Positions 40,700 to 49,992 of a stretch of 64,000 bases of DNA are shown here, one piece after another. The notes under the pieces are model-generated. The model ran no database searches and was not told the DNA's origin. It saw only the letters and a list, made by a program, of their open reading frames with translations. The position numbers were made by a program, and so were the translations under genes. The DNA is from JANNBN01 sp031430595. GTDB lineage: Bacteria; Actinomycetota; Acidimicrobiia; Acidimicrobiales; JANYDT01. The stretch lies in contig JANPBU010000035.1 in NCBI GenBank assembly GCA_031430595.1, forward strand, positions 248,001-312,000, given 5' to 3'. Numbering within the stretch: position 1 is the first letter of the stretch; the number at the start of each line of letters is the position of its first letter.

Positions 40700-42310
40700 A
40701 TGTATAACTTCACACCCCTTGCGGGCAGCCGCCAAGGAACACTCGCCTGGCCAATACGTCGGGCGATGTCGGTTCACGGTCGTTCAGAGGCAATTGTCGA
40801 TGGTGCCACTCGCTTCACTTACGCCGAATGGGGTGCACGGGTTTTGGGCCTGGGCACTGGCCTCCGGGTGCTCGGGCTCGGCGACCTTGATGTTGTGGCG
40901 TGTGCGGCGCTCAACGGTTGGCGGCACTTGACCTGCTGGACCGGCATTCCGTCTGCTGGCTTAGTACTGAACGATCTCAACTACCGCCTGGCCCCGGCTG
41001 AACTTGAGTTCATCATGAACGACTGCGGGGCACGTGCCCTCATCGTCGACGATGCTCACGTCACCTTGGCGCTCACACTTCGCTCGTCGTGTGCCAAATT
41101 GCAATACCTCGTTTATGCGGGCGAGGCGGAAACCCCTGAAGGCTTCATATCGTTCGACACACTCTGCAACAACGAACCCCTAGCCGATTCCGTTACTGAT
41201 TTCATCGATGACAACACACTCGCTGCAATTGGGTACACCGGCGGAACAACGGGGCTTCCAAAAGGAGTGATGCAATCTCACGCCAACCTGTTGTCCAACG
41301 CCAAGCATATGCAGTACGCGTACGAATATACAGCAGACGATTCATACCTTCACGCCGCGCCGATGTTTCATGCAGCCGATGCATCATGCACGTTCGCCGT
41401 TACTTGGGTTGGGGCTCGTCATCTCATGATGCCGGGGTGGGATGCTGAGACGTTCTGTACGCTTACTGAAATCGAAAAGATGACGATCACGTTGCTGGTT
41501 CCCACAATGATCAATATGTTGGTGAATCATCCGGGGGTTACATCTCGCGACCTGTCGTCTTGGAGGCTGATGGGATACGGCGCATCGCCAATGCCGGCCG
41601 AGCTACAGAAGTCGGCGATGGCCATACTTCCTTGTGGGTTCATGCAGCTGTACGGCATGACCGAAGCGTCACCGCTGCTCTCGTTTTGCTCTGCTTCCGA
41701 TCATCGAAAGGCTGCCGCCGGATTGCCCGGATTCATTGAGCGCCTGAGATCAGCCGGTGCACCGGTTCCGGGGGTCGAAACCGAGGTTCGCCGAGCCGAT
41801 GGGTCACGTTGCGACCCGGGCGAACCCGGAGAAATTTTTGCTCGCGGCCCAAACATCATGTTGGGGTATTGGAATCGCCCGGAAGAAACAGCTAAGGCTT
41901 TGCAGAGCGGATGGTATGCCTCGGGTGACGTTGCCTATGCCGATGAAAGCGGATATTTGTACATCGTTGACCGGGCCAAAGACATGATCATTTCCGGTGG
42001 CGAAAATATTTACACCACCGAAGTTGAGAACGCGATCTATGCACATTCCGGTGTACTTGAGGCTGCAGTCTTTGGTGTACCCCACGAAAGTTGGGGCGAA
42101 TCAGTGCATGCAGAAGTTGTGCTCAAACCTGGGGTGTTGCTGAGTGCCGAAGAGATGATCGTGCACTGCCGAACCCTGATTGCGGGGTACAAATTGCCTC
42201 GCTCAGTCAATATTCGTTCGACGCCACTCCCAAAATCGGGCGCAGGTAAAATCTTGAAAAAAGATATGCGTGTACCGTTTTGGGAAGGTCGCGAACGTCA
42301 AGTCAATTGA
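40700..42310 (+). CDS. Acyl-CoA synthetase (AMP-forming)
   Basis: A 536-aa adenylate-forming ligase of the FadD type. Core motifs are YTGGTTGLPKGVMQSH (P-loop), GYGASPMP, LYGMTE, YASGDVAY, and the C-terminal DRAKDMIISGGENIYTTEVE and LPKSGAGKILKKDMR with the catalytic Lys. It activates an acid as acyl-AMP and then acyl-CoA. The ATG at 40700 fits the family start, although the frame is open to 40661. It begins 23 bp after mftA, and the two are probably cotranscribed, an unusual partnership. Confidence 0.92.
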   Translation: MYNFTPLAGSRQGTLAWPIRRAMSVHGRSEAIVDGATRFTYAEWGARVLGLGTGLRVLGLGDLDVVACAALNGWRHLTCWTGIPSAGLVLNDLNYRLAPAELEFIMNDCGARALIVDDAHVTLALTLRSSCAKLQYLVYAGEAETPEGFISFDTLCNNEPLADSVTDFIDDNTLAAIGYTGGTTGLPKGVMQSHANLLSNAKHMQYAYEYTADDSYLHAAPMFHAADASCTFAVTWVGARHLMMPGWDAETFCTLTEIEKMTITLLVPTMINMLVNHPGVTSRDLSSWRLMGYGASPMPAELQKSAMAILPCGFMQLYGMTEASPLLSFCSASDHRKAAAGLPGFIERLRSAGAPVPGVETEVRRADGSRCDPGEPGEIFARGPNIMLGYWNRPEETAKALQSGWYASGDVAYADESGYLYIVDRAKDMIISGGENIYTTEVENAIYAHSGVLEAAVFGVPHESWGESVHAEVVLKPGVLLSAEEMIVHCRTLIAGYKLPRSVNIRSTPLPKSGAGKILKKDMRVPFWEGRERQVN

Positions 42311-43079
42311 TTGGCGCTCGACCCGGACCCGGTTCTCCGGCGAACGCTTGGGCAATCGAAATCCAATCACGGGCAGCATTGCCAGTCACCACCAACAAGG
42401 TATCTGCGATGTTCCGTCGCTGGGTTACCAGCAAACAAAAATCGAGCGCTGGGCCTTCCACGGCGTTTGATGTGTCGTCGGTTTCATTCCACGACCACGT
42501 CTCACCGTTCGGGCCGATGAGTCGAACAGTGACATCTTCGGTTGGCATTGGTTTGCCGTTGATCACATATGAAAATGGCCGGGCCCGAACCCCAATATGA
42601 GCAACATGTCGTAGGCGCGCTGATGGTTTTCGAACGGCCCCAACCGTGTCGCAAACGTCTTGACCATGAGCCCACGTTTCCATTAGCCGCGCCGTGGCGA
42701 ACGACAGTGCACCCATGGCTGGGCCATACCAAGGTAAGCGAGCCTTCGGGTCAAGGGTGCGAAATGCTTCAATCATCGAGGCGCGACCCTTAACGAAACC
42801 GTCGAGCACTTGATGGGGGGAGAGCAACCGGCCTTCAACCAATCCGGCGTCACTTCCAGCGCCAGAGCTCATCAGTTGTTTGGCATTGGCCGCAAAAGCA
42901 TCGGGGTCGATAGCGGCCAAACGGCCAGTCAAATCGAAAAACGCCAAATGGCTTACCTGGTCGCGAATCGACCATCCCGGCGATGGGGTCGGCTCGTCCC
43001 ACGCTTCATCGCTGAGCTGAGTGAGAACCGCAACAAGGTCGTGAGTTTCGGCGTCAAGGTCATCGCAGATTGATTGCAC
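42303..43079 (-). CDS. TIGR03084-type (DinB/MDMPI-fold) protein
   Basis: A 258-aa protein that resembles the actinobacterial TIGR03084 family, which has the fold of mycothiol-dependent maleylpyruvate isomerase: WSIRDQVSHLAFFD carries a metal-site His, with further His in WAHGQDV and VAHIGVRAR. Its substrate is unknown. It suggests mycothiol chemistry in this host. The start is a GTG at 43079. The gene overlaps tail-to-tail the acyl-CoA ligase by 8 bp. Confidence 0.85.
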   Translation of the reverse strand: MQSICDDLDAETHDLVAVLTQLSDEAWDEPTPSPGWSIRDQVSHLAFFDLTGRLAAIDPDAFAANAKQLMSSGAGSDAGLVEGRLLSPHQVLDGFVKGRASMIEAFRTLDPKARLPWYGPAMGALSFATARLMETWAHGQDVCDTVGAVRKPSARLRHVAHIGVRARPFSYVINGKPMPTEDVTVRLIGPNGETWSWNETDDTSNAVEGPALDFCLLVTQRRNIADTLLVVTGNAARDWISIAQAFAGEPGPGRAPIN

Positions 43080-43155
43080 TCCAAATTGTTAGAACACCTG
43101 CAGCTCCGTTGCAACTTTGCCTATGACACGAGGCGGGCTACTAGGTTTCATACCC

Positions 43156-44640
43156 ATGAATCAGGTTCAGCAACGCGTCGACGTACTTATCGTTGGTGCT
43201 GGCATTTCTGGCATCAGTGCAGCGGTGCATCTTCAGCAGCGGTGCCCTTCGAAAAGCTTCGCAATCCTCGAACGGCGTCCACGCATCGGCGGAACCTGGG
43301 ATCTGTTTCGCTACCCCGGCGTCCGATCAGACTCTGACATGTACACACTGGGGTTTCGTTTCAAACCCTGGACCAAACCAAAGGCCATTGCCGACGGACC
43401 CTCCATTCTTGAATACCTGCACGAGACCGTGCAGGAACATCATTTAATAGACAAGATTCAGTTTGAACATCAGGTCACCCGGGCCTCCTGGTCAAGTGAA
43501 ACTGCGCGTTGGACAGTCGAGCTTTCAGTCGGTCCAGCCGCCGTAGCGAGCACCATCGAGTGCCAATTTATGTTTGTCTGTGGTGGCTACTACAACTACG
43601 ACGAAGGGTATACGCCTGACTTTGCTGGTCGCACTGACTTTGGCGGCCAGATTGTGCATCCGCAACATTGGCCGTCAGATCTGATGAGTACGGGTAAGCA
43701 GGTGGTGGTGATTGGCAGCGGGGCTACCGCTGTCACCTTGGTACCGGCGATGGTCAAGGATGGTGCCGAACACGTCACGATGCTGCAGCGCTCGCCCACG
43801 TATGTTGTTTCTCGACCCGCCGAAGATAAGGTCGCAAATAAGCTACGCGAACTTATTTCTCCTAGAGTGGCTTACGCTATTGTCCGCTGGCGCAATGTTC
43901 TGCTTGGGTCATTTTTCTACAACCTCACCCGTAAGCGCCCAGACAAAGTGAAGGCAAAACTTCTCGAAGGTGTACGAGCCGAACTTGGGCCAGATTATGA
44001 CGTAGCAACCCACTTCACACCCCGTTACAACCCATGGGATCAACGGTTGTGTCTGGTACCCGATAGCGACCTATTCAACGTTATCCGCAACAAGCAGGCA
44101 TCGGTCGTGACAGCAGAGATTGATTGCTTCACAACAACCGGTGTCAGGTTGAAAACTGGGGAAGAGTTACCTGCCGACATCATCGTGACGGCCACCGGTT
44201 TGAACCTACAAATGCTCGGCGGTATCGACCTGATCGTCGACGATAAAAAAGTGAACCCTGCAGATACTGTGCTTCATAAAGGGGTTCTACTCAGCGGATT
44301 GCCAAACCTGGCGATGTGGTTCGGTTACGTAAATGCATCGTGGACACTCAAGGCCGACCTCACCTCGGAGTATCTGTGTCGCATCTTGGCGCACCTTGAC
44401 GCGACCGGAAACCAAATCTTTCGGGCCGACACGTCGACTGGTGTGGCCGCCGAGAATTTCGTCAACTTCGATGCCGGGTACTTTCAGCGCTCGCAGCATC
44501 TTCTTCCGAAGCAGGGCGCCGGTCTTCCATGGCGACTTCATCAGAACTATTTGAAGGACTTGCGCCTGTTACGCCACGGGCCGATAGAAGCTGAAGGCCT
44601 GTTCTTTGAGCGCCTTGGGCGGGTGAAAGTTCCGCTGTAG
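43156..44640 (+). CDS. Flavin-containing (Baeyer-Villiger-type) monooxygenase
   Basis: A 494-aa FAD/NADPH monooxygenase. The FAD motif is VLIVGAGISGIS near the N-terminus, followed by the RPRIGGTWDLFRYPGVRSDSD segment typical of EthA-like enzymes, the NADPH motif VVIGSGATAVTL near residue 195 and ATGLNLQ later. Substrate class not known; EthA-like proteins oxidise ketones or thioamides. ATG 43156 is preferred to 43117 because the FAD motif follows at the usual distance. Confidence 0.9.
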   Translation: MNQVQQRVDVLIVGAGISGISAAVHLQQRCPSKSFAILERRPRIGGTWDLFRYPGVRSDSDMYTLGFRFKPWTKPKAIADGPSILEYLHETVQEHHLIDKIQFEHQVTRASWSSETARWTVELSVGPAAVASTIECQFMFVCGGYYNYDEGYTPDFAGRTDFGGQIVHPQHWPSDLMSTGKQVVVIGSGATAVTLVPAMVKDGAEHVTMLQRSPTYVVSRPAEDKVANKLRELISPRVAYAIVRWRNVLLGSFFYNLTRKRPDKVKAKLLEGVRAELGPDYDVATHFTPRYNPWDQRLCLVPDSDLFNVIRNKQASVVTAEIDCFTTTGVRLKTGEELPADIIVTATGLNLQMLGGIDLIVDDKKVNPADTVLHKGVLLSGLPNLAMWFGYVNASWTLKADLTSEYLCRILAHLDATGNQIFRADTSTGVAAENFVNFDAGYFQRSQHLLPKQGAGLPWRLHQNYLKDLRLLRHGPIEAEGLFFERLGRVKVPL

Positions 44641-44669
44641 AGGCATTGTGAGCAGTTAGGTTCATCTCT

Positions 44670-45958
44670 ATGTCGGAGGCGAACAGTGGACCACAAGCTA
44701 CGTACACCGAACGCACGAAGCCGAATCGACAATTTCCCAGCGACTGGCTCAGTTTCGTAGGTGTGCTTGCCCTCTCGACGTTAGCTACGCGTTGGATTGG
44801 TTTGGCGCTCGGTAACCATGCAGGCTTAGGAACAACCGGGTTTGACTACGGGATCTACGACCAGGCGCTCTGGTTGTTGTCATAGGGCTAGTTCTCGGAA
44901 TTGTTTCTTCACTACATCCTGCACTTGGCTGGACGAACTTTGAGCAGTTCCACCCAGACAGCTTTATACCTTTGCCGTTGACGTTTGCCGTGCTGTTCGC
45001 GTCTCGCAAGCAGTGGCGACGAACAGCAGCGATGCTCGTTCCTGTTGCGCTGGTCAAAGAAGACACCGTGTTGTTGACATTTCCACTCGGGCTTTTAGTC
45101 GCATGGCGCTTGAGTAACAAGCGAGGAACGCAGATCGCGTTGGCCTCGATTGGTGCGGCGTTTGCTTCAGTAGCAACACTTCGTGCGATCAACGGTGTTG
45201 GTTCACTGAACGGTTGGCGCATTCCCTTCGGTGGGGTGACCGGTTTGCTGAAGGAGTCAGTCAAACAACCAGGCAATGTTGTCAAGCACTACCTGGGCGA
45301 TCAACGACCCTTTTACGTATGGCAAATGCTGTCGCCAACGGCGATGACATTGCTCTTAGCCCCCGAGGGTTTGCTTCCGTTGATTGCCATTCTGGCCAAC
45401 GTCACGTCGACGTTCTGTTACCACTATCATGTGCAGTATCACTACTGCGCGGGCGTAGTCGCTTTGATTTGGGTGGCAAGCATCTTTGGGTTGGCCTCAA
45501 TTCGCGATGACAGGAAACGGGCTATTGCCTGTACACTGACGATACTGGTCGGCGCATGGACTGCCTATCTGTGGGGCCCCACACCTGGCATTTCTCGCAA
45601 CCTTGCAACTGCCAAAGGGTTCCCTGGTCGCTTCGCTCTACAGACGGCCGTCAACAACATTCCGAAAGACGCGGTGGTCGCGGTTCACTACGCGTATGTA
45701 CCAACGTTCGGGCATCGCAAAGAGGTCTACCAATTTCCAACACCATTTCGAGCAATCTATTGGGGAACCTTCACCACCGAAGGGAAGCGGCTCTTCGACC
45801 GAGCCAACCGGGTCGAATACATCGTCTTTCCAGCCTCAGCTATGACCGAAGCAGAACCGATGAAAGACTTTGCCGCTATCGAGGGCGAGTTCATGCTGCA
45901 AAGTGACGTCGATGGTGTGAGGGTATACAAGCGTTTGCGCCCTGGCCCAGCCCAGTAG
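44670..45958 (+). pseudogene. DUF2079 membrane protein, broken by an internal deletion and frameshift
   Basis: Two frames make one DUF2079 protein. The first (44670-44885) ends TTGFDYGIYDQALWLLS, the family N-terminal block, at a TAG. The second frame is open from before 44885 and reads GIVSSLHPALGWTNFEQFHPDSFIPL, the later FHP block, on to 45958. Family members normally have many residues between these blocks, including part of the membrane region, so a deletion probably fused them out of frame. The 3' part (KEDTVLLTFPLG, CYHYHVQYHY) keeps the family sequence. Likely non-functional, though the downstream piece could still be translated. Confidence 0.75.
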
Positions 45959-45994
45959 GCAAAAACTGTCACAGGGGTCTGCCACACTCTCGTC

Positions 45995-48040
45995 ATGCAA
46001 CATTTGGCTGATACACACCTCGACCGGGTCTTGCTCAAAATGGCCGGGCCCGACGCAATCGGCCGAGCCGATCAGCGCGCGGCAGTACGGGCGCTCGTCG
46101 ATGATCGTGCGAGGGTTCTTGTGGTGCAAGCAACCGGGTGGGGTAAGTCCGCCGTCTATTGGGCCGCGACGTCTGCTCTACGGGCCGCGGGTGGGGGTTC
46201 AACGCTCATCATTTCGCCGCTACTCGCACTGATGCGTGACCAGGTCGCGGCAGCCGAGGCGGCCGGATTGAGCGCTGCAACAGTGAACTCAACCAATCCT
46301 GACGAGTGGGACGCGATTTTCGAGGCTGCGCTGAATAAGACGCTCGATGTGCTGCTGGTATCGCCTGAACGACTGGCAAATCCTCGTTTCGCGTCGCTAC
46401 TTCCTCAGCTCATTGGCTCGGCGGGGTTGGTCGTGATTGACGAGGCTCACTGTATTTCGGATTGGGGGTTTGACTTTCGGCCGGATTATCAGCGCCTTGC
46501 CCGGTCGCTCGTTGGGGTGGCCGCTGGTACCCCGGTGCTCGCTACTACGGCCACAGCGAACTCTCGGGTCACAGCAGATGTTGCCCAACAACTGGGGGCC
46601 GACACCGTAACGTTCCGCGGATCTCTGGCGAGGTCGTCGCTTCGACTTTCGGTGGTTCCAGGACTCAGCGCGATCGAACGTTACGCCTGGGTCGCCGAAG
46701 CAATTCGAGAGATCAACGGCTCAGGTATCATCTATGCGCTTACTATCGCAGAAACAACTCGATTGGCCGACTTTCTGGCATCGGAAGGTTTTGAGGTCGC
46801 TGCCTATTCTGGTGCTCTCGAAACGAGTGATCGAGAGCGCGTTGAAGACCAACTGCGAAACAACGAACTCAAGGCAGTGGTTGCCACCTCTGCCCTAGGT
46901 ATGGGTTACGACAAACCCGATTTGGCGTTCTGTATTCACGTCGGTTCACCTTCATCGCCCGTCGCGTATTACCAACAGGTTGGTCGCGCCGGGCGTGCAC
47001 TTGATGAAGCGCAGGCCATTTTGCTTCCCGCGGAAACCGACGCCCAGATCTGGGATCACTTTGCAACTGTTGGCGTTCCCGACAAAGTAAGGGTCGGGCT
47101 CATTCTCGATGCCCTCGCCGAAGGGCCAAAAACAGTGTTGGCCCTCGAAGCAAGCACCGCAATTCGGCGGGGTCGCCTCGAAGGCCTGCTCAAGATTTTG
47201 GCTGTCGAAGATGCTGTAGAACGCGAGGGTTCAAGTTGGCGATCCACAGGTACTACGTGGACGTATGATGCGCAACGGTGGGATGCTCTTGCCGAGGTTC
47301 GCCTTAACGAAGCAAACCTCATGCGCACATATGCATCGGGTGTTGGGTGCTTAATGCAAACACTACAACGGGCCCTTGACGACCCAGAACCGCAACCCTG
47401 CGGTCGCTGCTCGGCTTGTACCGGCCAACTTCCGCATCCGGGGGCCATACCTGAGGCAAGCTCGTTAGAGGCGGCGCGCCAGTTTGCTCGGGGCCGAGAT
47501 GTTGTCATTGAACCGCGTAAGTTGTGGCCGAATGGCACCGCCCGGAAAGGTAAAATCATCGGGTGCTCGCAGGGTCGGGCCCTGGCGTTCGCCGATGACC
47601 CGGGGTGGGTGGACGAGATGCGCCACCTCAACAATGCGCCACCGACAACTGAATTGCTCGACGGGCTCGTAAAAGTACTTACACGATGGCGCGGCTCTTG
47701 GCGCGAGCGACCCGTTGCGATTGTTGCCCTTCCGACGATGGCTCACGGTCGGCTAAATCGTTCAGTCGCCGAGCACCTCGGGCAAATTGGCAAATTGCCG
47801 GTTCTCGAAGCGGTCACGCTTTCCGGCCAAATGCCTCAAGCCGATGTACCTTCAGCGGGTCAGGTTCAAGCGCGCTTAACAAACATGGCGCTTGTCGACG
47901 GGGTCGACGTACCTCGAGGCCCCGTTCTTGTAGTCGACGCGCTTTATCAAACCGGATGGACAATGACCGTGGCCGCCGCGCTACTTCGAGAAGCAGGTGC
48001 AACAGCCGTGCTGCCGTTCGTGATCCATCAACTGCCATGA
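45995..48040 (+). CDS. recQ: RecQ-like DNA helicase fused to a phosphoribosyltransferase domain
   Basis: A 681-aa protein. Residues 1 to about 330 are a superfamily 2 helicase with Walker A ATGWGKS (about 46-52), IDEAHCISDWG (about 147) and a closing QQVGRAGRA motif. A winged-helix and zinc region follows, with CGRCSACTG near 468-474. The last about 110 residues look like a phosphoribosyltransferase: PVAIVALPTMAHGR near 572 and GPVLVVDALYQTGWTM near 642, as in ComF-type PRTases. Such RecQ-PRTase fusions occur in some actinobacteria. Role: DNA repair or recombination, with an unknown link to nucleotide salvage. Confidence 0.9.
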   Translation: MQHLADTHLDRVLLKMAGPDAIGRADQRAAVRALVDDRARVLVVQATGWGKSAVYWAATSALRAAGGGSTLIISPLLALMRDQVAAAEAAGLSAATVNSTNPDEWDAIFEAALNKTLDVLLVSPERLANPRFASLLPQLIGSAGLVVIDEAHCISDWGFDFRPDYQRLARSLVGVAAGTPVLATTATANSRVTADVAQQLGADTVTFRGSLARSSLRLSVVPGLSAIERYAWVAEAIREINGSGIIYALTIAETTRLADFLASEGFEVAAYSGALETSDRERVEDQLRNNELKAVVATSALGMGYDKPDLAFCIHVGSPSSPVAYYQQVGRAGRALDEAQAILLPAETDAQIWDHFATVGVPDKVRVGLILDALAEGPKTVLALEASTAIRRGRLEGLLKILAVEDAVEREGSSWRSTGTTWTYDAQRWDALAEVRLNEANLMRTYASGVGCLMQTLQRALDDPEPQPCGRCSACTGQLPHPGAIPEASSLEAARQFARGRDVVIEPRKLWPNGTARKGKIIGCSQGRALAFADDPGWVDEMRHLNNAPPTTELLDGLVKVLTRWRGSWRERPVAIVALPTMAHGRLNRSVAEHLGQIGKLPVLEAVTLSGQMPQADVPSAGQVQARLTNMALVDGVDVPRGPVLVVDALYQTGWTMTVAAALLREAGATAVLPFVIHQLP

Positions 48041-48092
48041 TGAACAATTTTCGATCGATGCCACGTTCGTATGAATCACGTAGCATGATCGT

Positions 48093-48395
48093 ATGACCAC
48101 GAAACGAAGGCTTTCGGCTTTCATCGACGATGCGCTCATGGCCAGGGTCGAGCGGTCGGTGGAACACGGCTCAGCCAGCAGTGTCAGCGCTTGGGCCAAC
48201 GATGCTTTTCTGCGCAAACTGGAACACGAGCAAAGTCTCGAAGCCATGGCCGACTTCCTTCGCTCGTACGAGGCAGAGTTCGGTAAAATCACCGAAGCAG
48301 AAATGACTGCTGCGACTCGATCTGTGCGAAAAAGGGCAGTTGTTGTTCGTGCAGGCGAAGTGCGCTCGAACCCATCAAAACGGCGAACCGCGTGA
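48093..48395 (+). CDS. Antitoxin of a VapBC-like toxin-antitoxin system
   Basis: A 100-aa protein with a ribbon-helix-helix-like start (KRRLSAFIDDALMARVERSV) and a charged C-terminal tail. It directly precedes a PIN-domain toxin gene and overlaps it by GTGA, the classic toxin-antitoxin layout. Direct repeats of TCGTATGA close to the start (around 48067-48096) may be part of its own operator. The exact antitoxin family is not assigned. Confidence 0.78.
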   Translation: MTTKRRLSAFIDDALMARVERSVEHGSASSVSAWANDAFLRKLEHEQSLEAMADFLRSYEAEFGKITEAEMTAATRSVRKRAVVVRAGEVRSNPSKRRTA

Positions 48396-48769
48396 CGCTA
48401 ATTCTCGATGCTGGTGCGTTGATTGCGGTAGAACGTGGCGATCGAGAGTTATTGGCACTTCTCAAATTCGAACATCAGAATGGTCGTTCACCTCTCACGC
48501 ATGGTGGCGTCGTTGGCCAGGTGTGGCGCAACGGTTCGAAGCAAGCGAATCTTGCCAGCGCCTTGCGGGGAATCACGACCAGGCCGCTCGATGACGCCCT
48601 CGGACGCCAAGCTGGCCTGCTACTTCGACGAACACGCGGATCTGATGTGATCGACGCGGCAATCGTCATGTTGGCCAACGACGGAGACACCATTTTTACC
48701 TCTGATCTCGACGATATTCAGACGTTGTGTAGTGCTCGAGATGTGTCGGTTGATTTGGTCCACGTCTAG
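48392..48769 (+). CDS. PIN-domain toxin (VapC-like)
   Basis: A 125-aa PIN-domain protein. Acidic active-site residues are in LILDAGALIAVERGD near the N-terminus and in the C-terminal SDVIDAAIVMLA and FTSDLDDIQTL segments. PIN toxins are Mg-dependent ribonucleases, usually against tRNA or rRNA. It begins with GTG at 48392, overlapping the antitoxin stop. Confidence 0.87.
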   Translation: MTLILDAGALIAVERGDRELLALLKFEHQNGRSPLTHGGVVGQVWRNGSKQANLASALRGITTRPLDDALGRQAGLLLRRTRGSDVIDAAIVMLANDGDTIFTSDLDDIQTLCSARDVSVDLVHV

Positions 48770-48807
48770 CTGCGTCGCGGTCAGACATTTCAGCCAGCCG
48801 TGAAGCA

Positions 48808-49467
48808 TCAGCCGTCAAGAAACATCAACACTGCCTGTACCCGTCGATTGATATCGGGGTCATCGAACAGGCCGAGCTTGGCAAAGATGGAGTTGATGTG
48901 CTTTTCGACCGCCCGGTGGCTGATCCACATTTGTTCAGCAATTCCGTTGTTTGAACCTCCGCTAGCCACCGCGGCCAGAGTCTCGCGTTCGCGATCGGTG
49001 AGCAGCGAAAGCGGAGACGCAACTTTGCGCGCCTGGTGCTTTACCAGCAGATCAACCATCGCCGGGTCAATAAACGAGCCACCCTTACGAAGCAGCTCAA
49101 TAGCTTGAACGAGTTGCCCGGCTGTCGCCAAGTTGTCTTTGAGCAAGTACCCACGCCCCCCGCTTCCGCCCTCAATCAGCCGACGCACAAACACCGGGTC
49201 CGCAGCCTGCGACAGAACAAGCACAGCCATGTCGGGGTAGGTGGTTCGAAACAAAGTGGCTGCGTTGATTCCTTCGTCTTGGTGGGTTGGTGGCATCCGC
49301 ACGTCGGTGATCACGAGATCAGGTCGATGGAGTTCAACCGCATCAATCAACTCTGAGAAACTTGCGGTTGACTGCACGATATCAACATCGTCTTCGACAA
49401 GCAGCAAACCCTCGATACCGGTGCGCACGATCAAACTGTCTTCGGCGAGAACGATCCGGCAAACCAT
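48808..49467 (-). CDS. NarL/LuxR-type response regulator
   Basis: A 219-aa two-component regulator. Receiver: IVLAEDSLIVR, phosphoacceptor Asp in LVITDVRMPP, and the conserved Lys in GYLLKD. The C-terminal helix-turn-helix is LTDRERETLAAVASGGSNNGIAEQMWISHRAVEKHINSIFAKLG, in the NarL/FixJ style. It starts at ATG 49467. It lies back-to-back with a receiver-kinase pair, so it may be the DNA-binding output of that kinase (inference). Confidence 0.92.
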   Translation of the reverse strand: MVCRIVLAEDSLIVRTGIEGLLLVEDDVDIVQSTASFSELIDAVELHRPDLVITDVRMPPTHQDEGINAATLFRTTYPDMAVLVLSQAADPVFVRRLIEGGSGGRGYLLKDNLATAGQLVQAIELLRKGGSFIDPAMVDLLVKHQARKVASPLSLLTDRERETLAAVASGGSNNGIAEQMWISHRAVEKHINSIFAKLGLFDDPDINRRVQAVLMFLDG

Positions 49468-49587
49468 TAGCCCACCATACATTTTTGCTTACTTCGTTGT
49501 CTGATTACTTGGCGAAACCAAGGGTGCGAAACGAAAAGTAGTGCCACCACGACATCGACCAGCAATCCTGGGTGCAAGACTAGAGAA

Positions 49588-49992
49588 GTGAATAACGATG
49601 TCATCGAGGTCTTGTTGGTCGACGACCACCGGGCCTACCGATCTGCAGCCGCGGGTTGGCTGTCGATGCATCCGAATCTTGACATTGTGTCTGAAGCCGA
49701 TTCGGTGGAGGCAGCGCTGGCGAAACTTGCCTCTACGCGCGTCGATCTTGTAGTTCTAGATGTACATATGAAAGACATCGACGGGATTGATGGAGCGGGT
49801 CTCATTTTTGACCGGTATCCAGATGTGCATATCTTGCTGTGTTCCACCAGCGATCGAAACGACCTTCCTGGCCTAGCGAGATTCGCGGCGAACCAGAATT
49901 TGACCTTCATATCAAAACCTGACCTTGAACCCGATGCCATTGTGCAGTGGTTCCGAGGGCGCCAGGTCACGCTCAATGTCGCTCACAACTAA
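49588..49992 (+). CDS. Single-domain response regulator receiver
   Basis: A 134-aa receiver domain without an output domain: acidic pair in LLVDDHRAYR, phosphoacceptor Asp in LVVLDVHMKDIDG, Ser/Thr in CSTSDRND, and Lys in FISKPD. The start is a GTG. It overlaps the kinase gene by 17 bp, so the pair is co-translated. It likely acts as a phosphate relay or sink. Confidence 0.88.
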   Translation: MNNDVIEVLLVDDHRAYRSAAAGWLSMHPNLDIVSEADSVEAALAKLASTRVDLVVLDVHMKDIDGIDGAGLIFDRYPDVHILLCSTSDRNDLPGLARFAANQNLTFISKPDLEPDAIVQWFRGRQVTLNVAHN

